From assembly GCA_900539425.1 (NCBI GenBank), contig UQBX01000006.1, positions 17,274 through 81,273 of the forward strand: a stretch of DNA of 64,000 nucleotides, in the 5' to 3' direction. The notes below the pieces were generated by a model that did not search any database, had not been told where the DNA came from, and saw only the letters and a list, made by a program, of their open reading frames with translations. Shown here piece after piece: positions 40,213 through 50,151 of the stretch. Position numbers and translations under genes: made by a program. Every line of letters begins with the position of its first letter. Position 1 is the first letter of the stretch. The stretch comes from an uncultured Oscillospiraceae bacterium. GTDB taxonomy: Bacteria > Bacillota > Clostridia > Oscillospirales > Acutalibacteraceae.

Positions 40213-42690
40213 ATGAATCAAAGCATTTCCGTTTCTAAAGCTAAAAAAATGATAAGTGATAAACTCAGCCACTTCTTCGGCGTTTCTCCCGATAATGCAA
40301 CAGATGAGCAGTATTATAAATCAATTGCTCTTATTGTGCGTGATGAGATTGCAGAAAAAAACAGTGATTTCCGTCATGTTGCTGACGGACAGGATTCCAA
40401 AAAAGTGTATTATCTCTGCATGGAATTCCTTATGGGCCGTTCACTTAAAAATAATCTTTATAATCTGGGACTCACAGAAGTTTTTGAAGAAGCTCTCAAA
40501 AGCTACGGCGTAAGCCTTGAAAAGATATATGATCAGGAGCCTGATGCCGGTCTCGGCAACGGCGGTCTCGGCAGACTCGCCGCTTGTTATCTTGACGGAC
40601 TTGCAACAACCGGTATCCAGTCAATGGGTTATTCAATCAGATATGAGGCAGGTATTTTTCGTCAGAAACTTGTTGACGGCTGGCAGACGGAACTTCCCGA
40701 TTTCTGGCTTCCCGGCGGCGACGTTTGGCTTGTACCCAGAGAAGAAAGAGCTCAGGAAGTAAAATTTGAAGGTTATGTTGACGACAGCTGGGACGGCGAT
40801 TTCCACCGCGTTGAACTGCGTGACTGCAATACTGTAACAGCAGTGCCTTATGACATGTATGTTTCAGGTAAAGGTCAGGGCGTATCCCGCCTTCGCCTTT
40901 GGGCTGCACGCAAACCGGCTCTTGATATGGGTCTCTTTAATGAAGGAAATTATATTAAGGCTATGGAACAGTCTGCAATGGCGGAAACTATTTCTAAAGT
41001 TCTTTATCCCGCAGACAACTCACCTGAGGGCAAATCATTAAGGCTTCGTCAGCAGTATTTCCTTGTTTCAGCATCTGTTCAGGATATTATCAGGCGTCAT
41101 CTTACAAAGTATAATACCCTTGATAATCTTCCGGAAAAGATTGCTATCCACATTAATGATACTCATCCCACAATGGCTATTCCGGAGCTCATGAGAATCA
41201 TGCTCGATGAATGCGGCTACGGATGGGATGACGCATGGAATATTGTTACAAAAACAGTTGCATACACAAACCACACTGTTATGAAAGAGGCGCTTGAATG
41301 CTGGAGCGAAGAGCTCTATAAGCGTCTGCTTCCCAGAATTTATCAGATAACAAAAGAGATTGATAATCGTTTCCGTGCATATGTATGGGGCGTAACGCAC
41401 GATGCGGACAGAGTTGAGCGCATGGCAGTAATTTCAGGCGGAGTTGTCAGAATGGCAAATCTCTGCGTTGCCGGTTCCCATTCCGTAAACGGTGTTTCCG
41501 CGCTTCATTCTCAGATACTCAAGGATACAGTTTTCCACGATTTCTATACTATTACTCCCGATAAGTTTAAAAATGTAACTAATGGTATCGCGTTCAGAAG
41601 ATGGATCTGTCAGGCAAACGAATCTCTTACCGAGTATCTTACAGATCTTATCGGAGACGGATTTATCACCAAGAGCGATGAGCTTAAAAAACTGCTTGAT
41701 TATAAAGACGATAAAAAAGTGCTTGCTGATCTTATGGCTATCAAGAGGCAGAACAAGGAGCGCTTTGCAAAAATAGTTAAAAAGAGAAACGGTGTTGAAA
41801 TAGACCCTGATTCGATTTTCGATGTTCAGGTTAAAAGACTTCATGAGTATAAGCGCCAGAGCTTAAATATTCTCAATATTATTGCGGAATATCTTATGCT
41901 CAAGGCAGATCCGAACGCTGATTTTGTTCCGAGAACTTATATCTTTGCTTCAAAAGCCGCTCCCGGCTATTATATGGCAAAGAAAACAATTGAACTTATT
42001 GACGCTGTTTCGAAAGTAATAAACAACGATAAGGACGTAAACAAAAAGCTCAAGGTTGTATTTATGGAAGAATACAACGTAAGTCTTGCTGAGCTTCTTA
42101 TGCCTGCCGCTGATATTTCAGAGCAGATATCACTTGCAGGTACTGAGGCTTCAGGCACCGGTAATATGAAGCTTATGCTCAACGGCGCCGTAACACTCGG
42201 CACGCTTGACGGAGCTAATGTTGAGATTGCAGAAGCAGTAGGCAATGATAATATTATTCTTTTCGGTATGAAAACTCCTGAGGTTCAGCAGCTTCAAAGA
42301 GAGGGATATAACCCGATGAGTTATGTGAATAATAATCCCGTTCTCAAGAGCGTTATTGATTTCATCTCAGTAGGTATAAACGGTAAAGATTTCAGTGATT
42401 TTGTTTCAAGTCTTACAAACTCAGATCCTTATATGGCACTTGCCGATTTCGCTGATTATCAGAATGCTCAAAAGCTTTCTGCGGAGCTTTATAAAGATAA
42501 AGAAAAATTCGCAAGAATGAGCCTTGTTAATATTGCTTCGGCAGGTATTTTCAGCGCAGACCGCGCAATTATGGAATATGCGCAGAATATCTGGCACACG
42601 AAGCCGGTAACTTTCGAAACACCTGAAAAGGATAGCAAGAAAACAGTTTCAGGCGGAAGAAAAACAGGCAAGACCAAATCATCAAAATAA
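40213..42690 (+). CDS. glgP: Glycogen/starch phosphorylase
   Basis: The ATG at 40213 follows TTGGAGG; an upstream TTG at 40198 would put the ribosome site inside the gene. The protein has 825 residues, the usual family length. The pyridoxal-phosphate Lys is Lys653 in ASGTGNMKLMLNGA. Other landmarks are YYLCMEFLMGRSL, GLGNGGLGRLAACYLDG and DVQVKRLHEYKRQ. It phosphorolyses alpha-1,4-glucan to glucose 1-phosphate. The adjacent GH13 enzyme suggests a maltodextrin/glycogen breakdown unit. The C-terminal 30 residues are Lys/Ser/Gly-rich and appear non-conserved. Confidence 0.96.
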   Translation: MNQSISVSKAKKMISDKLSHFFGVSPDNATDEQYYKSIALIVRDEIAEKNSDFRHVADGQDSKKVYYLCMEFLMGRSLKNNLYNLGLTEVFEEALKSYGVSLEKIYDQEPDAGLGNGGLGRLAACYLDGLATTGIQSMGYSIRYEAGIFRQKLVDGWQTELPDFWLPGGDVWLVPREERAQEVKFEGYVDDSWDGDFHRVELRDCNTVTAVPYDMYVSGKGQGVSRLRLWAARKPALDMGLFNEGNYIKAMEQSAMAETISKVLYPADNSPEGKSLRLRQQYFLVSASVQDIIRRHLTKYNTLDNLPEKIAIHINDTHPTMAIPELMRIMLDECGYGWDDAWNIVTKTVAYTNHTVMKEALECWSEELYKRLLPRIYQITKEIDNRFRAYVWGVTHDADRVERMAVISGGVVRMANLCVAGSHSVNGVSALHSQILKDTVFHDFYTITPDKFKNVTNGIAFRRWICQANESLTEYLTDLIGDGFITKSDELKKLLDYKDDKKVLADLMAIKRQNKERFAKIVKKRNGVEIDPDSIFDVQVKRLHEYKRQSLNILNIIAEYLMLKADPNADFVPRTYIFASKAAPGYYMAKKTIELIDAVSKVINNDKDVNKKLKVVFMEEYNVSLAELLMPAADISEQISLAGTEASGTGNMKLMLNGAVTLGTLDGANVEIAEAVGNDNIILFGMKTPEVQQLQREGYNPMSYVNNNPVLKSVIDFISVGINGKDFSDFVSSLTNSDPYMALADFADYQNAQKLSAELYKDKEKFARMSLVNIASAGIFSADRAIMEYAQNIWHTKPVTFETPEKDSKKTVSGGRKTGKTKSSK

Positions 42691-42706
42691 AAAATGATCG
42701 AATTTT

Positions 42707-42741
42707 AGGCAAGGGCTGAAACCCTTGCCTGAAATCTTTTT
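42707..42741 (+). terminator. Hairpin between glgP and the GH13 gene
   Basis: A 9-bp stem (42707-42715 with 42722-42730) with a weak T tract. Read-through into the GH13 gene 25 bp later is plausible. Confidence 0.5.
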
Positions 42742-42765
42742 AACAAACACTTTAACGGAGCGCTT

Positions 42766-44616
42766 ATGCAGCCATTTGATTCAAGAAAAACTGAATATAA
42801 GTCGGCAGTTCGCGCAATAGCCGTAAACGAAAAAGTAAAACTTCGTATAATAGTTCCGCGTTCAATGGGCTGTTCCGGTGCCCGCCTTGCTGTATATAAA
42901 GACGGGGAGGAAACCGTGTTTTACGGTATGTTCTGGGCAGGTATGTGCACTGATAACTACGAGTACTGGGAGCTCCATTTTTACGCCACCACTCCGGGGC
43001 TTTACTTTTATCATTTTGAGCTTGATACACCGTGGGGCCTTAATTATCTCAAAAATGTTGGCTCAGGTCTGGGTGATTTTAATGCAAACGGTACTGAATT
43101 TCAACAGACTGTCTATGAAAGTGAATTCAAAACTCCCGATTTTTTAAAGGGCGGAATTATCTATCAGATTTTCCCTGACAGATTTTACAACAGCGGCGCA
43201 CCCAAAACAGGTGTGCCTGAAAGCCGCGTTATGCGTAAGTGGGGCGATGAACCTTTCTGGAATGAAATCCAGATGAACGGAATATGGAATAACGATTATT
43301 TCGGAGGAGATCTTAAAGGTATAGAGCAGAAACTGCTTTATCTAAAATCTTTGGGCGTTACCTGTATATATCTAAATCCCATTTTTGCCGCAAACTCAAA
43401 TCACCGTTATGATACGGCGGATTATGAGCGTATAGACCCTCTCCTCGGCACAGAGGATGATTTTAAATCGTTATGCCGCGCTGCGGATAAAGAAAATATA
43501 AAAATCATACTTGACGGCGTTTTCAGTCATACAGGGTGCGACTCCAAATATTTCAATATGTATTCGCATTATAATTCTGTAGGTGCGTATAACAGTACAG
43601 AAAGCCTGTATTACAGCTGGTATAAATTTACCGATTATCCAAACGGCTACAAAAGCTGGTGGGGCATAAAACTGTTGCCTGAAGTTCAGGAAGAAAATGA
43701 ATCTTACCGCAACTATATTTGCGGTGAAAACGGTATTCTTCGCAGATGGCTCAGGGCAGGCGCGGGCGGATGGCGTCTTGATGTTGCCGATGAACTTCCC
43801 GATATATTCCTTGATGAACTCAGAAAAGCCGTAAAGGCTGAAAAAGAGGATGCCGTTATAATCGGAGAGGTGTGGGAGGACGCCACTACTAAATTTGCTT
43901 ACGGCGAAAGGCGCCGCTATTTGCTCGGAGAACAGTTAGACAGCGTTATGAACTATCCTTTTGCCGCCGCTATATTTAATTTTGTAAAAGGCGGCTCAGC
44001 TCAAGCGTTTGAAGACGGTGTAATGAGCATAGTTGAAAACTATCCGCCGCAGGTCCTTAATGTTCTTATGAATCATATCGGCACCCATGATACAGAGCGC
44101 GCTTTAACACGTCTTGCGGGCCCGGATGCTGCGGGGAAGGACAGAAACTGGCAGCACGAAAATAACAAACTTAGCGAGAGCGATTATCTCAGAGGTGTTT
44201 CAATGCTGAAAACGGCAAGCCTTCTGCAGTTTACCCTGCCGGGTGTGCCGAGTATATATTACGGCGATGAGATAGGTATGCAGGGGATGAAAGACCCATT
44301 CAACAGAGCGTGCTTTACATGGAATGATATGAATAAAGAATTATACAAATGGTATAAGAGGCTCGGAGAAATACGCCGCGGATGCAAAGCTTTTGTCAAT
44401 GGCGAAATCAAAATCATACACGCACATTCCGGTGCGGTTGCCTATTTGCGCACGTGTTCAGAGAACAGTGTGCTCACTGCTGTGAATATATCTCCGAATG
44501 CTGTTGATATAGAAGCAGGAGCCGAATGGGATAATTCTTATTCGTTTTTCGGCGGAGTGTGCAAAAACGGTATTTTGCATCTTGAGCCTTATGAAAGAGC
44601 GCTTTTAAGCAGGTGA
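42766..44616 (+). CDS. Glycoside hydrolase family 13 (neopullulanase/maltodextrin-hydrolase-like)
   Basis: The 616-residue enzyme lacks a signal peptide and is likely cytoplasmic. An N-terminal beta-sandwich (about 1-115) precedes the (beta/alpha)8 barrel. The catalytic residues are nucleophile Asp339 in GWRLDVADE, acid/base Glu368 in IIGEVW and Asp442 in THDTER. An N-terminal domain plus this order matches cyclomaltodextrinase/neopullulanase-type enzymes. It would hydrolyse maltodextrins released from starch, feeding glycogen phosphorylase. Confidence 0.9.
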   Translation: MQPFDSRKTEYKSAVRAIAVNEKVKLRIIVPRSMGCSGARLAVYKDGEETVFYGMFWAGMCTDNYEYWELHFYATTPGLYFYHFELDTPWGLNYLKNVGSGLGDFNANGTEFQQTVYESEFKTPDFLKGGIIYQIFPDRFYNSGAPKTGVPESRVMRKWGDEPFWNEIQMNGIWNNDYFGGDLKGIEQKLLYLKSLGVTCIYLNPIFAANSNHRYDTADYERIDPLLGTEDDFKSLCRAADKENIKIILDGVFSHTGCDSKYFNMYSHYNSVGAYNSTESLYYSWYKFTDYPNGYKSWWGIKLLPEVQEENESYRNYICGENGILRRWLRAGAGGWRLDVADELPDIFLDELRKAVKAEKEDAVIIGEVWEDATTKFAYGERRRYLLGEQLDSVMNYPFAAAIFNFVKGGSAQAFEDGVMSIVENYPPQVLNVLMNHIGTHDTERALTRLAGPDAAGKDRNWQHENNKLSESDYLRGVSMLKTASLLQFTLPGVPSIYYGDEIGMQGMKDPFNRACFTWNDMNKELYKWYKRLGEIRRGCKAFVNGEIKIIHAHSGAVAYLRTCSENSVLTAVNISPNAVDIEAGAEWDNSYSFFGGVCKNGILHLEPYERALLSR

Positions 44617-44643
44617 ATTGTAACAGGTGCAAGCATATACACA

Positions 44644-44673
44644 CCGCCCGTATAACCTAACGGGCGGTTTTTT
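44644..44673 (+). terminator. Terminator after the GH13 gene
   Basis: An 8-bp GC-rich stem (44644-44651 with 44660-44667) followed by TTTTTT. Confidence 0.88.
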
Positions 44674-44695
44674 GCATTATATGGCAATTTTTTTA

Positions 44696-44724
44696 TTGTA
44701 TATTTTAAATTTATATGCTATACT
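44696..44724 (+). promoter_or_regulatory. Sigma-A-type promoter of aspS
   Basis: TTGTAT (44696-44701), 17-bp spacer, TATACT (44719-44724). About 95 bases of leader follow before the start. A GC-rich imperfect hairpin lies in the leader, but no T-box sequence was recognised. Confidence 0.7.
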
Positions 44725-44823
44725 ATTACGGAATTAAAGCACGGCGATGCTTTGAGCGCTGAAACGCGCCGCTTTGCCGTTTGCGGCTTATGTTAATTTT
44801 TTTCCGCGAAAGGAATTTTACTT

Positions 44824-46578
44824 ATGGCTTACAGAACTTTTAATTGTGGCGAGCTCTCTCTTGATGATCTCGGCAAAAGAGTAACACTTGCCGGATGGGT
44901 AGATACTATCCGTGACCACGGCGGCGTTGCTTTTATTGATCTTCGTGATGAGTACGGAGTAACTCAGGTAGTTGTAAATGATGATACTCTTATTTACCAC
45001 CTCAAAAAAGAGAGCGTTATTTCCGTTGAGGGCGTTGTTGTAAAGCGTGATGAGGAAACAGTCAATAATAAGATAAAAACAGGCGAACTTGAAGTAAAGG
45101 TAGATAAACTTACCGTTCTCGGCGCCTGCACGGAAAATCTTCCTTTTGAAGTTTCCGAGTCAAAGGATACAAGAGAGGATGTGCGCCTTACCTACCGTTT
45201 TCTTGATTTAAGAAACAAGGCGGTTCACGATAATATAGTTTTCAGAAGCAAGGTAGTTTCATATCTCCGTAAAAAGATGGAAAGCCTTGGCTTTACAGAG
45301 ATTACAACACCTATCCTTACCTGCTCTTCACCCGAGGGCGCAAGAGACTATATAATTCCCTCAAGAAAGCATGAGGGTAAATTCTATGCTTTGCCTCAGG
45401 CTCCTCAGCAGTTTAAACAGCTTCTCATGGTGTCGGGATTTGACAGGTATTTCCAGATAGCTCCCTGCTTCAGAGATGAAGATGCCCGTGCCGACCGTTC
45501 TCCCGGAGAGTTCTATCAGCTTGACTTTGAAATGGCTTTCGCTACTCAGGAGGATGTGTTCGCAGTTGCCGAGGATGTTCTTTATGACACATTCAAGGAA
45601 TTCGGCGGCGGCAAGGAAGTTTCTCCCGCTCCGTTTGTAAGAATACCTTATGAAGAGGCAATGCTCAAGTACGGTACCGATAAACCCGATCTCAGAAACC
45701 CGCTTGAAATAGTTGATTTAACAGATTTCTTCAGCGATGTTGAATTCAAGGCATTTCAGGGCAGACCCGTAAGAGGTATCAATGTTGCGGGATGCGCAAA
45801 GCAGTCCAAGGGCTGGTTTGAAAAAATGCTCAAGTTCGCTCTTGAGATAGGCATGAAAGGTCTTGGCTATATCGAGGTGCAGGAGGACGGCTCTTATAAA
45901 GGCCCAATCGATAAGTTCCTGCCGCCCGAAAAGAAAGAGGAGCTTCGCCGCATATTTGATTTCAAAACGGATGACACTCTCTTCTTTATCTGCGATACAC
46001 CTAAGCGTGTAAACGAGCTTGCAGGTCAGATACGCACGGAACTGGCAAACAGGCTTGATCTTATAGACAAAAATAAATTTGAGCTTTGCTTTATTACCGA
46101 CTTCCCGATGTTTGAAAGGGATGAGGACGGCAATCTCATTTTCACACATAATCCGTTTTCAATGCCGCAGGGTGAGATGGATGCTCTGCTTAATGAAGAG
46201 CCTACAAAGATTAAGGCATATCAGTATGATATCGTCTGCAACGGCGTTGAGCTTTCATCAGGCGCAGTAAGAAACCACAGACCGGATGTTATGGTAAAGG
46301 CATTCGAAATGGCGGGTTACAGCGAAAAGGATGTTAAGGAAAAATTCGGTGCACTTTATAACGCTTTCCATTACGGCGCACCGCCGCACGCAGGTATGGC
46401 TCCCGGCGTAGACAGAATGATAATGCTTCTCAAGGATGAGGAAAACATCAGAGAAGTAATCGCTTTCCCGATGAATTCCAATGCGCAGGATCTTTTGCTC
46501 GGCGCGCCGAATACGGTTACGGAAATGCAGCTTCGTGAAACTCACATCAAGCTTCGCAGACCCGTTCCCGAAAAATAA
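44824..46578 (+). CDS. aspS: Aspartyl-tRNA synthetase (bacterial type, possibly non-discriminating)
   Basis: The 584-residue protein has the N-terminal OB anticodon-binding domain (GWVDTIRDHGGVAFIDLRDE), class II motif 2 (FRDEDARADR), a bacterial insertion (about 300-400) and motif 3 (GMAPGVDRMIMLL). It charges tRNA-Asp. Immediately downstream is gatCAB, which can amidate Asp-tRNA-Asn or Glu-tRNA-Gln, so this enzyme may charge both tRNA-Asp and tRNA-Asn. That point is inference from neighbours. No ribosomal tether to other genes is visible. Confidence 0.95.
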   Translation: MAYRTFNCGELSLDDLGKRVTLAGWVDTIRDHGGVAFIDLRDEYGVTQVVVNDDTLIYHLKKESVISVEGVVVKRDEETVNNKIKTGELEVKVDKLTVLGACTENLPFEVSESKDTREDVRLTYRFLDLRNKAVHDNIVFRSKVVSYLRKKMESLGFTEITTPILTCSSPEGARDYIIPSRKHEGKFYALPQAPQQFKQLLMVSGFDRYFQIAPCFRDEDARADRSPGEFYQLDFEMAFATQEDVFAVAEDVLYDTFKEFGGGKEVSPAPFVRIPYEEAMLKYGTDKPDLRNPLEIVDLTDFFSDVEFKAFQGRPVRGINVAGCAKQSKGWFEKMLKFALEIGMKGLGYIEVQEDGSYKGPIDKFLPPEKKEELRRIFDFKTDDTLFFICDTPKRVNELAGQIRTELANRLDLIDKNKFELCFITDFPMFERDEDGNLIFTHNPFSMPQGEMDALLNEEPTKIKAYQYDIVCNGVELSSGAVRNHRPDVMVKAFEMAGYSEKDVKEKFGALYNAFHYGAPPHAGMAPGVDRMIMLLKDEENIREVIAFPMNSNAQDLLLGAPNTVTEMQLRETHIKLRRPVPEK

Positions 46579-46709
46579 ATCACAACACGCCTGCTCGGCA
46601 GTGCGTACTGAAAAACAAATAAGCACGGGTGCACTTTTCAGTGCGCCCGATTGCCTTTTATAGTTGATTTTTTACAATCGCTTTTAAAGATGTTTTGGAG
46701 GTCTTATTT

Positions 46710-47000
46710 ATGCAGATCACTCCCGATCTTATTAAATATCTTGAATCACTTGCCCGCATTACCTTAACAGAAGATGAGGAAAAAAAGGTGGGCGCAGAAC
46801 TTCAGGATATACTCAGCTATATCGATATGCTCAATGAGCTTGACACAACAGGTGTAGAGGCAATGAGCCATTCTTTCCCGATAACAAATGTTTTCAGAAA
46901 GGATGAGGTCAAACCCTCAATGCCGCCTGAGGAAATTACGGCAAACGCTCCCGAAAGCAGGAACGGTGCTTTTGTAGTTCCCAAAACGGTAACAGAGTAG
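46710..47000 (+). CDS. gatC: Asp/Glu-tRNA amidotransferase subunit C
   Basis: The ATG at 46710 follows a TTTGGAGG site; an upstream TTG at 46695 is not supported. The 96-residue protein has the GatC helices and the LARITLTEDEE and DVNFR-like VTNVFRKDEV segments. It stabilises the GatA-GatB complex. A 9-bp GC-rich hairpin (46626-46649) lies between aspS and gatC. Confidence 0.94.
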   Translation: MQITPDLIKYLESLARITLTEDEEKKVGAELQDILSYIDMLNELDTTGVEAMSHSFPITNVFRKDEVKPSMPPEEITANAPESRNGAFVVPKTVTE

Positions 47001-47010
47001 GAGGTGCCTT

Positions 47011-48477
47011 ATGGAAATTTATGAAATGACAGCGCTTGAAATAGCGCAGAAAATCAAAGACAGGGAAATTTCCTGTGAGGACGCTGTTAATTCGGTTGCC
47101 GAAAGCATAGAAAAAAAAGACGGTGTTTATAACTGCTACACTTCTTTTGATAAGGAAGCCGCTCTTGAAAAAGCGAAGAAAGCTCAGAAACTTGTAGACA
47201 GCGGTGAAGCAGTTTCTCCGCTTGCAGGCGTCCCCGTTGCAATAAAGGACAATATCTGCACAAAGGGCGAGATTACATCGTGCGCTTCAAAAATACTTTA
47301 TAATTTCAAGCCGCCTTATGATGCAACGGTAGTTAAAAAGCTTACCGCAGCAGGCATGATACCATGCGGAAAAGTTAATATGGATGAGTTCGCCATGGGC
47401 TCCACTACTGAAACATCATATTACGGTGCAACAAAAAATCCGTGGGATACAGATAAAGTTCCCGGCGGTTCTTCGGGCGGTGCGGCTGCTGCTGTTGCGG
47501 CTCGTGAAAGCGTTGTAGCGCTCGGTTCTGATACCGGCGGCTCAATACGTCAGCCCTGTTCTTTCTGCGGTGTAACAGGTCTTAAACCAACTTACGGTTC
47601 GGTTTCAAGATACGGACTTATCGCTTATGCCTCTTCGCTTGACCAGATAGGCCCTATCGCCAAGACGGCGCTTGATACCGCGGCGGTATTTTCCGTTATC
47701 AGCGGCAAGGATGAAAAGGACGGCACATCGGCAGACCCCAAACCGTTCACACTCGATGAGATTAAAAATACAACTGATTTAAAGGGCAAAAAGGTGGGTA
47801 TACCTTCCGATTACTTCGGTGAGGGTATTAACGAGGATGTTGCAAAAAGCGTTATGCAGGCGGCAGAAACTCTTAAATCTCTCGGCGCGGAAGTTGAAGA
47901 ATTTGCAATGCCCATCGTAAAATACGCAATTCCCACTTATTACATTATTGCGTGCGCTGAGGCGTGTTCAAACCTTTCTCGTTTTGACGGCATCAAATAC
48001 GGCTATAAGTCACCTGATGCAAAAAATCTCAGAGAAGTATATTTCAAATCACGTTCAGAGGGCTTCGGCATGGAGGTTAAAAAGCGTATAATGCTTGGCA
48101 ACTTCGTGCTTTCAAGCGGATATTTTGACGCTTATTATAACAAGGCTTTAAAGGCAAAAGGTCTTATCGTTAAAGCTTTCGGCGAGGCGTTTGAGAAATA
48201 CGATTTCCTGCTCGGCCCCGTAGCGCCCACGACGGCACTTAAAATGGGCGAAGGTCTGAGTGATCCTCTTGCCATGTATCTCGGTGATATCTATACGGTT
48301 ATGATCAATATTGCGGGTCTTCCGTCACTTGCGCTTCCGTGCGGCTTTGACAGAGACGGAATGCCGGTCGGCATGCAGCTTATCGGCCGCCCGTTTGATG
48401 AAAAAACAATTCTTGCTGCGGGTAATGCTTACCAGAGTGTAACTGATTATCACACAAAGAAACCCGCCGGTGTATAA
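47011..48477 (+). CDS. gatA: Asp/Glu-tRNA amidotransferase subunit A
   Basis: The 488-residue protein is an amidase-signature enzyme with the catalytic Lys79 (VAIKDN), Ser154 (GGSSGGAA) and Ser178 (DTGGSIR). It releases ammonia from glutamine and supplies it to GatB. It begins 10 bp after gatC with a GGAGGTG site, within gatCAB. Confidence 0.96.
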   Translation: MEIYEMTALEIAQKIKDREISCEDAVNSVAESIEKKDGVYNCYTSFDKEAALEKAKKAQKLVDSGEAVSPLAGVPVAIKDNICTKGEITSCASKILYNFKPPYDATVVKKLTAAGMIPCGKVNMDEFAMGSTTETSYYGATKNPWDTDKVPGGSSGGAAAAVAARESVVALGSDTGGSIRQPCSFCGVTGLKPTYGSVSRYGLIAYASSLDQIGPIAKTALDTAAVFSVISGKDEKDGTSADPKPFTLDEIKNTTDLKGKKVGIPSDYFGEGINEDVAKSVMQAAETLKSLGAEVEEFAMPIVKYAIPTYYIIACAEACSNLSRFDGIKYGYKSPDAKNLREVYFKSRSEGFGMEVKKRIMLGNFVLSSGYFDAYYNKALKAKGLIVKAFGEAFEKYDFLLGPVAPTTALKMGEGLSDPLAMYLGDIYTVMINIAGLPSLALPCGFDRDGMPVGMQLIGRPFDEKTILAAGNAYQSVTDYHTKKPAGV

Positions 48478-48489
48478 GGAGGCAGAAAA

Positions 48490-49923
48490 ATGGAATTTTC
48501 AACTGTTTGCGGACTTGAAGTGCATACTGAGCTTGCAACGAAAACCAAGATTTTCTGTTCCTGCTCAACGGAATTCGGCGGAGAGCCGAACACTCACGTT
48601 TGTGAGATATGCTCAGGTATGCCTGGCACTCTCCCTGTGTTGAATGAAAAAGTGCTTGAATTCGCGGTTAGAACCGGTCTTGCCACCAACTGCGAGATCA
48701 CAATGAATAATAAATTTGACAGAAAGAACTATTTTTATCCCGATTTGCCAAAGGCGTATCAGATAAGCCAGCTTTATCTGCCTATCTGCCGCAACGGATA
48801 TATCGAGATAGATGACAGTATAAACGGCGGTAAAAAGAAAGTAAGAATCCACGAGATTCACATGGAAGAGGACGCAGGCAAACTTATTCACGATGAATGG
48901 AATGACTGCACACTTGTAAACTATAACCGCTGCGGTGTTCCGCTTCTTGAAATAGTTTCCGAGCCTGACATCGCTTCTGCAGACGAGGCTGTTCAGTATG
49001 TTGAGAAGCTCAGAGATATCTTACAGTTCTGCGGAGTGTCAGACTGCAAAATGCAGGAGGGCTCACTTCGTGCTGACGTAAATGTTTCCGTTATGGAAAA
49101 GGGTTCTGACAAGCTCGGCACAAGAACGGAAATGAAAAATATTAACTCTTTCAAGGCTATTCATAATGCTGTTGAAACAGAGGCACGCCGCCAGCAGGAG
49201 ATCATTGAGGACGGCGGCAAAATAGTTCAGGAAACAAGAAGATGGGACGATTCAAAGGGCGAATCCTATGCTATGAGAAGCAAGGAGGACGCGCAGGATT
49301 ATAAGTATTTCCCTGATCCTGATCTTCCGCCCGTATGCCTTACGGAGGAATATGTTGAGAATATCAGAAAAAATCTTCCCGAACTTCCGGACGCTAAAAA
49401 AGCGCGTTATATGAATGAACTCGGACTTTCTGAATATGATACCTCAATGATATGTTCAAGCGTATATTATGTTCGCCTGTTTGAGAAAACGGTAGAGATT
49501 ACAAAGAACCCCAAGGACAGTGCAAACTGGATAATGGGTGAGCTTATGAAGATGCTCAATGATACTCAGACTCTGCCTGAGAATATGAGCTTCAGACCTG
49601 AGTCTCTGGGTGAGATAATCAATCTTCTTAATTCAAACAAAATCAGCCGTGATTCAGCCAAAAAGGTGTTCAAGGCAGTGTTTGAGGAAAATGTTATCCC
49701 TGCCGATTATGTTAAGGAAAATAATATGGAAATGGTTTCCGACTCAGGCGCTATCAAAGCAGTTGTAGAGGACGTTATCAACAGCAATCAGAAAGCGGTT
49801 GATGAGTACAAGGGCGGAAAAGCTCAGTCATTCAACTTCCTTATAGGGCAGTGTATGAGAGCGCTTAAAGGCAAAGCTCCGGCTTCAGAGGTTACTAATA
49901 TCCTTAAAGAGATACTCGGCTGA
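48490..49923 (+). CDS. gatB: Asp/Glu-tRNA amidotransferase subunit B
   Basis: The 477-residue protein has GatB landmarks GLEVHTELATKTKIFCSC, EEDAGKLIHD and the C-terminal YqeY-like helical domain. It activates the acyl-tRNA carboxylate and transfers ammonia to form Asn- or Gln-tRNA. Last gene of aspS-gatCAB, 12 bp after gatA. Confidence 0.96.
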   Translation: MEFSTVCGLEVHTELATKTKIFCSCSTEFGGEPNTHVCEICSGMPGTLPVLNEKVLEFAVRTGLATNCEITMNNKFDRKNYFYPDLPKAYQISQLYLPICRNGYIEIDDSINGGKKKVRIHEIHMEEDAGKLIHDEWNDCTLVNYNRCGVPLLEIVSEPDIASADEAVQYVEKLRDILQFCGVSDCKMQEGSLRADVNVSVMEKGSDKLGTRTEMKNINSFKAIHNAVETEARRQQEIIEDGGKIVQETRRWDDSKGESYAMRSKEDAQDYKYFPDPDLPPVCLTEEYVENIRKNLPELPDAKKARYMNELGLSEYDTSMICSSVYYVRLFEKTVEITKNPKDSANWIMGELMKMLNDTQTLPENMSFRPESLGEIINLLNSNKISRDSAKKVFKAVFEENVIPADYVKENNMEMVSDSGAIKAVVEDVINSNQKAVDEYKGGKAQSFNFLIGQCMRALKGKAPASEVTNILKEILG

Positions 49924-49940
49924 TAGTTTTAACCGATTTT

Positions 49941-49973
49941 ACGGTGTCTTTCATCAGAAAGGCACCGTTTTTT
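49941..49973 (+). terminator. Terminator after gatB
   Basis: A 12-bp stem with one wobble pair (49941-49952 with 49957-49968) followed by T-rich sequence. Confidence 0.85.
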
Positions 49974-50151
49974 ACGGGATATAGAAAAAAGCTATAAACC
50001 ACTATTCAAAATAGGTATTTGCTTAAATCTGTTCATAGTGATAAACTGATTTTGCGGTGAAAACCGGTTAGTATAATGATGATATGCAGATAAGACTTCT
50101 AAAGTTGCAATTCTTTTGTTTAGGCATATATGATTAGTGGGAGGGTTAATG

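Noticed and set aside
44725..44823. T-box leader before aspS
   Set aside because: The leader has a GC-rich imperfect hairpin but no recognisable T-box sequence or specifier loop; T-box identity is not supported.
46579..46709. Small RNA or attenuator between aspS and gatC
   Set aside because: There is a 9-bp GC-rich hairpin at 46626-46649, but no T-run, promoter or conserved RNA motif I can name.
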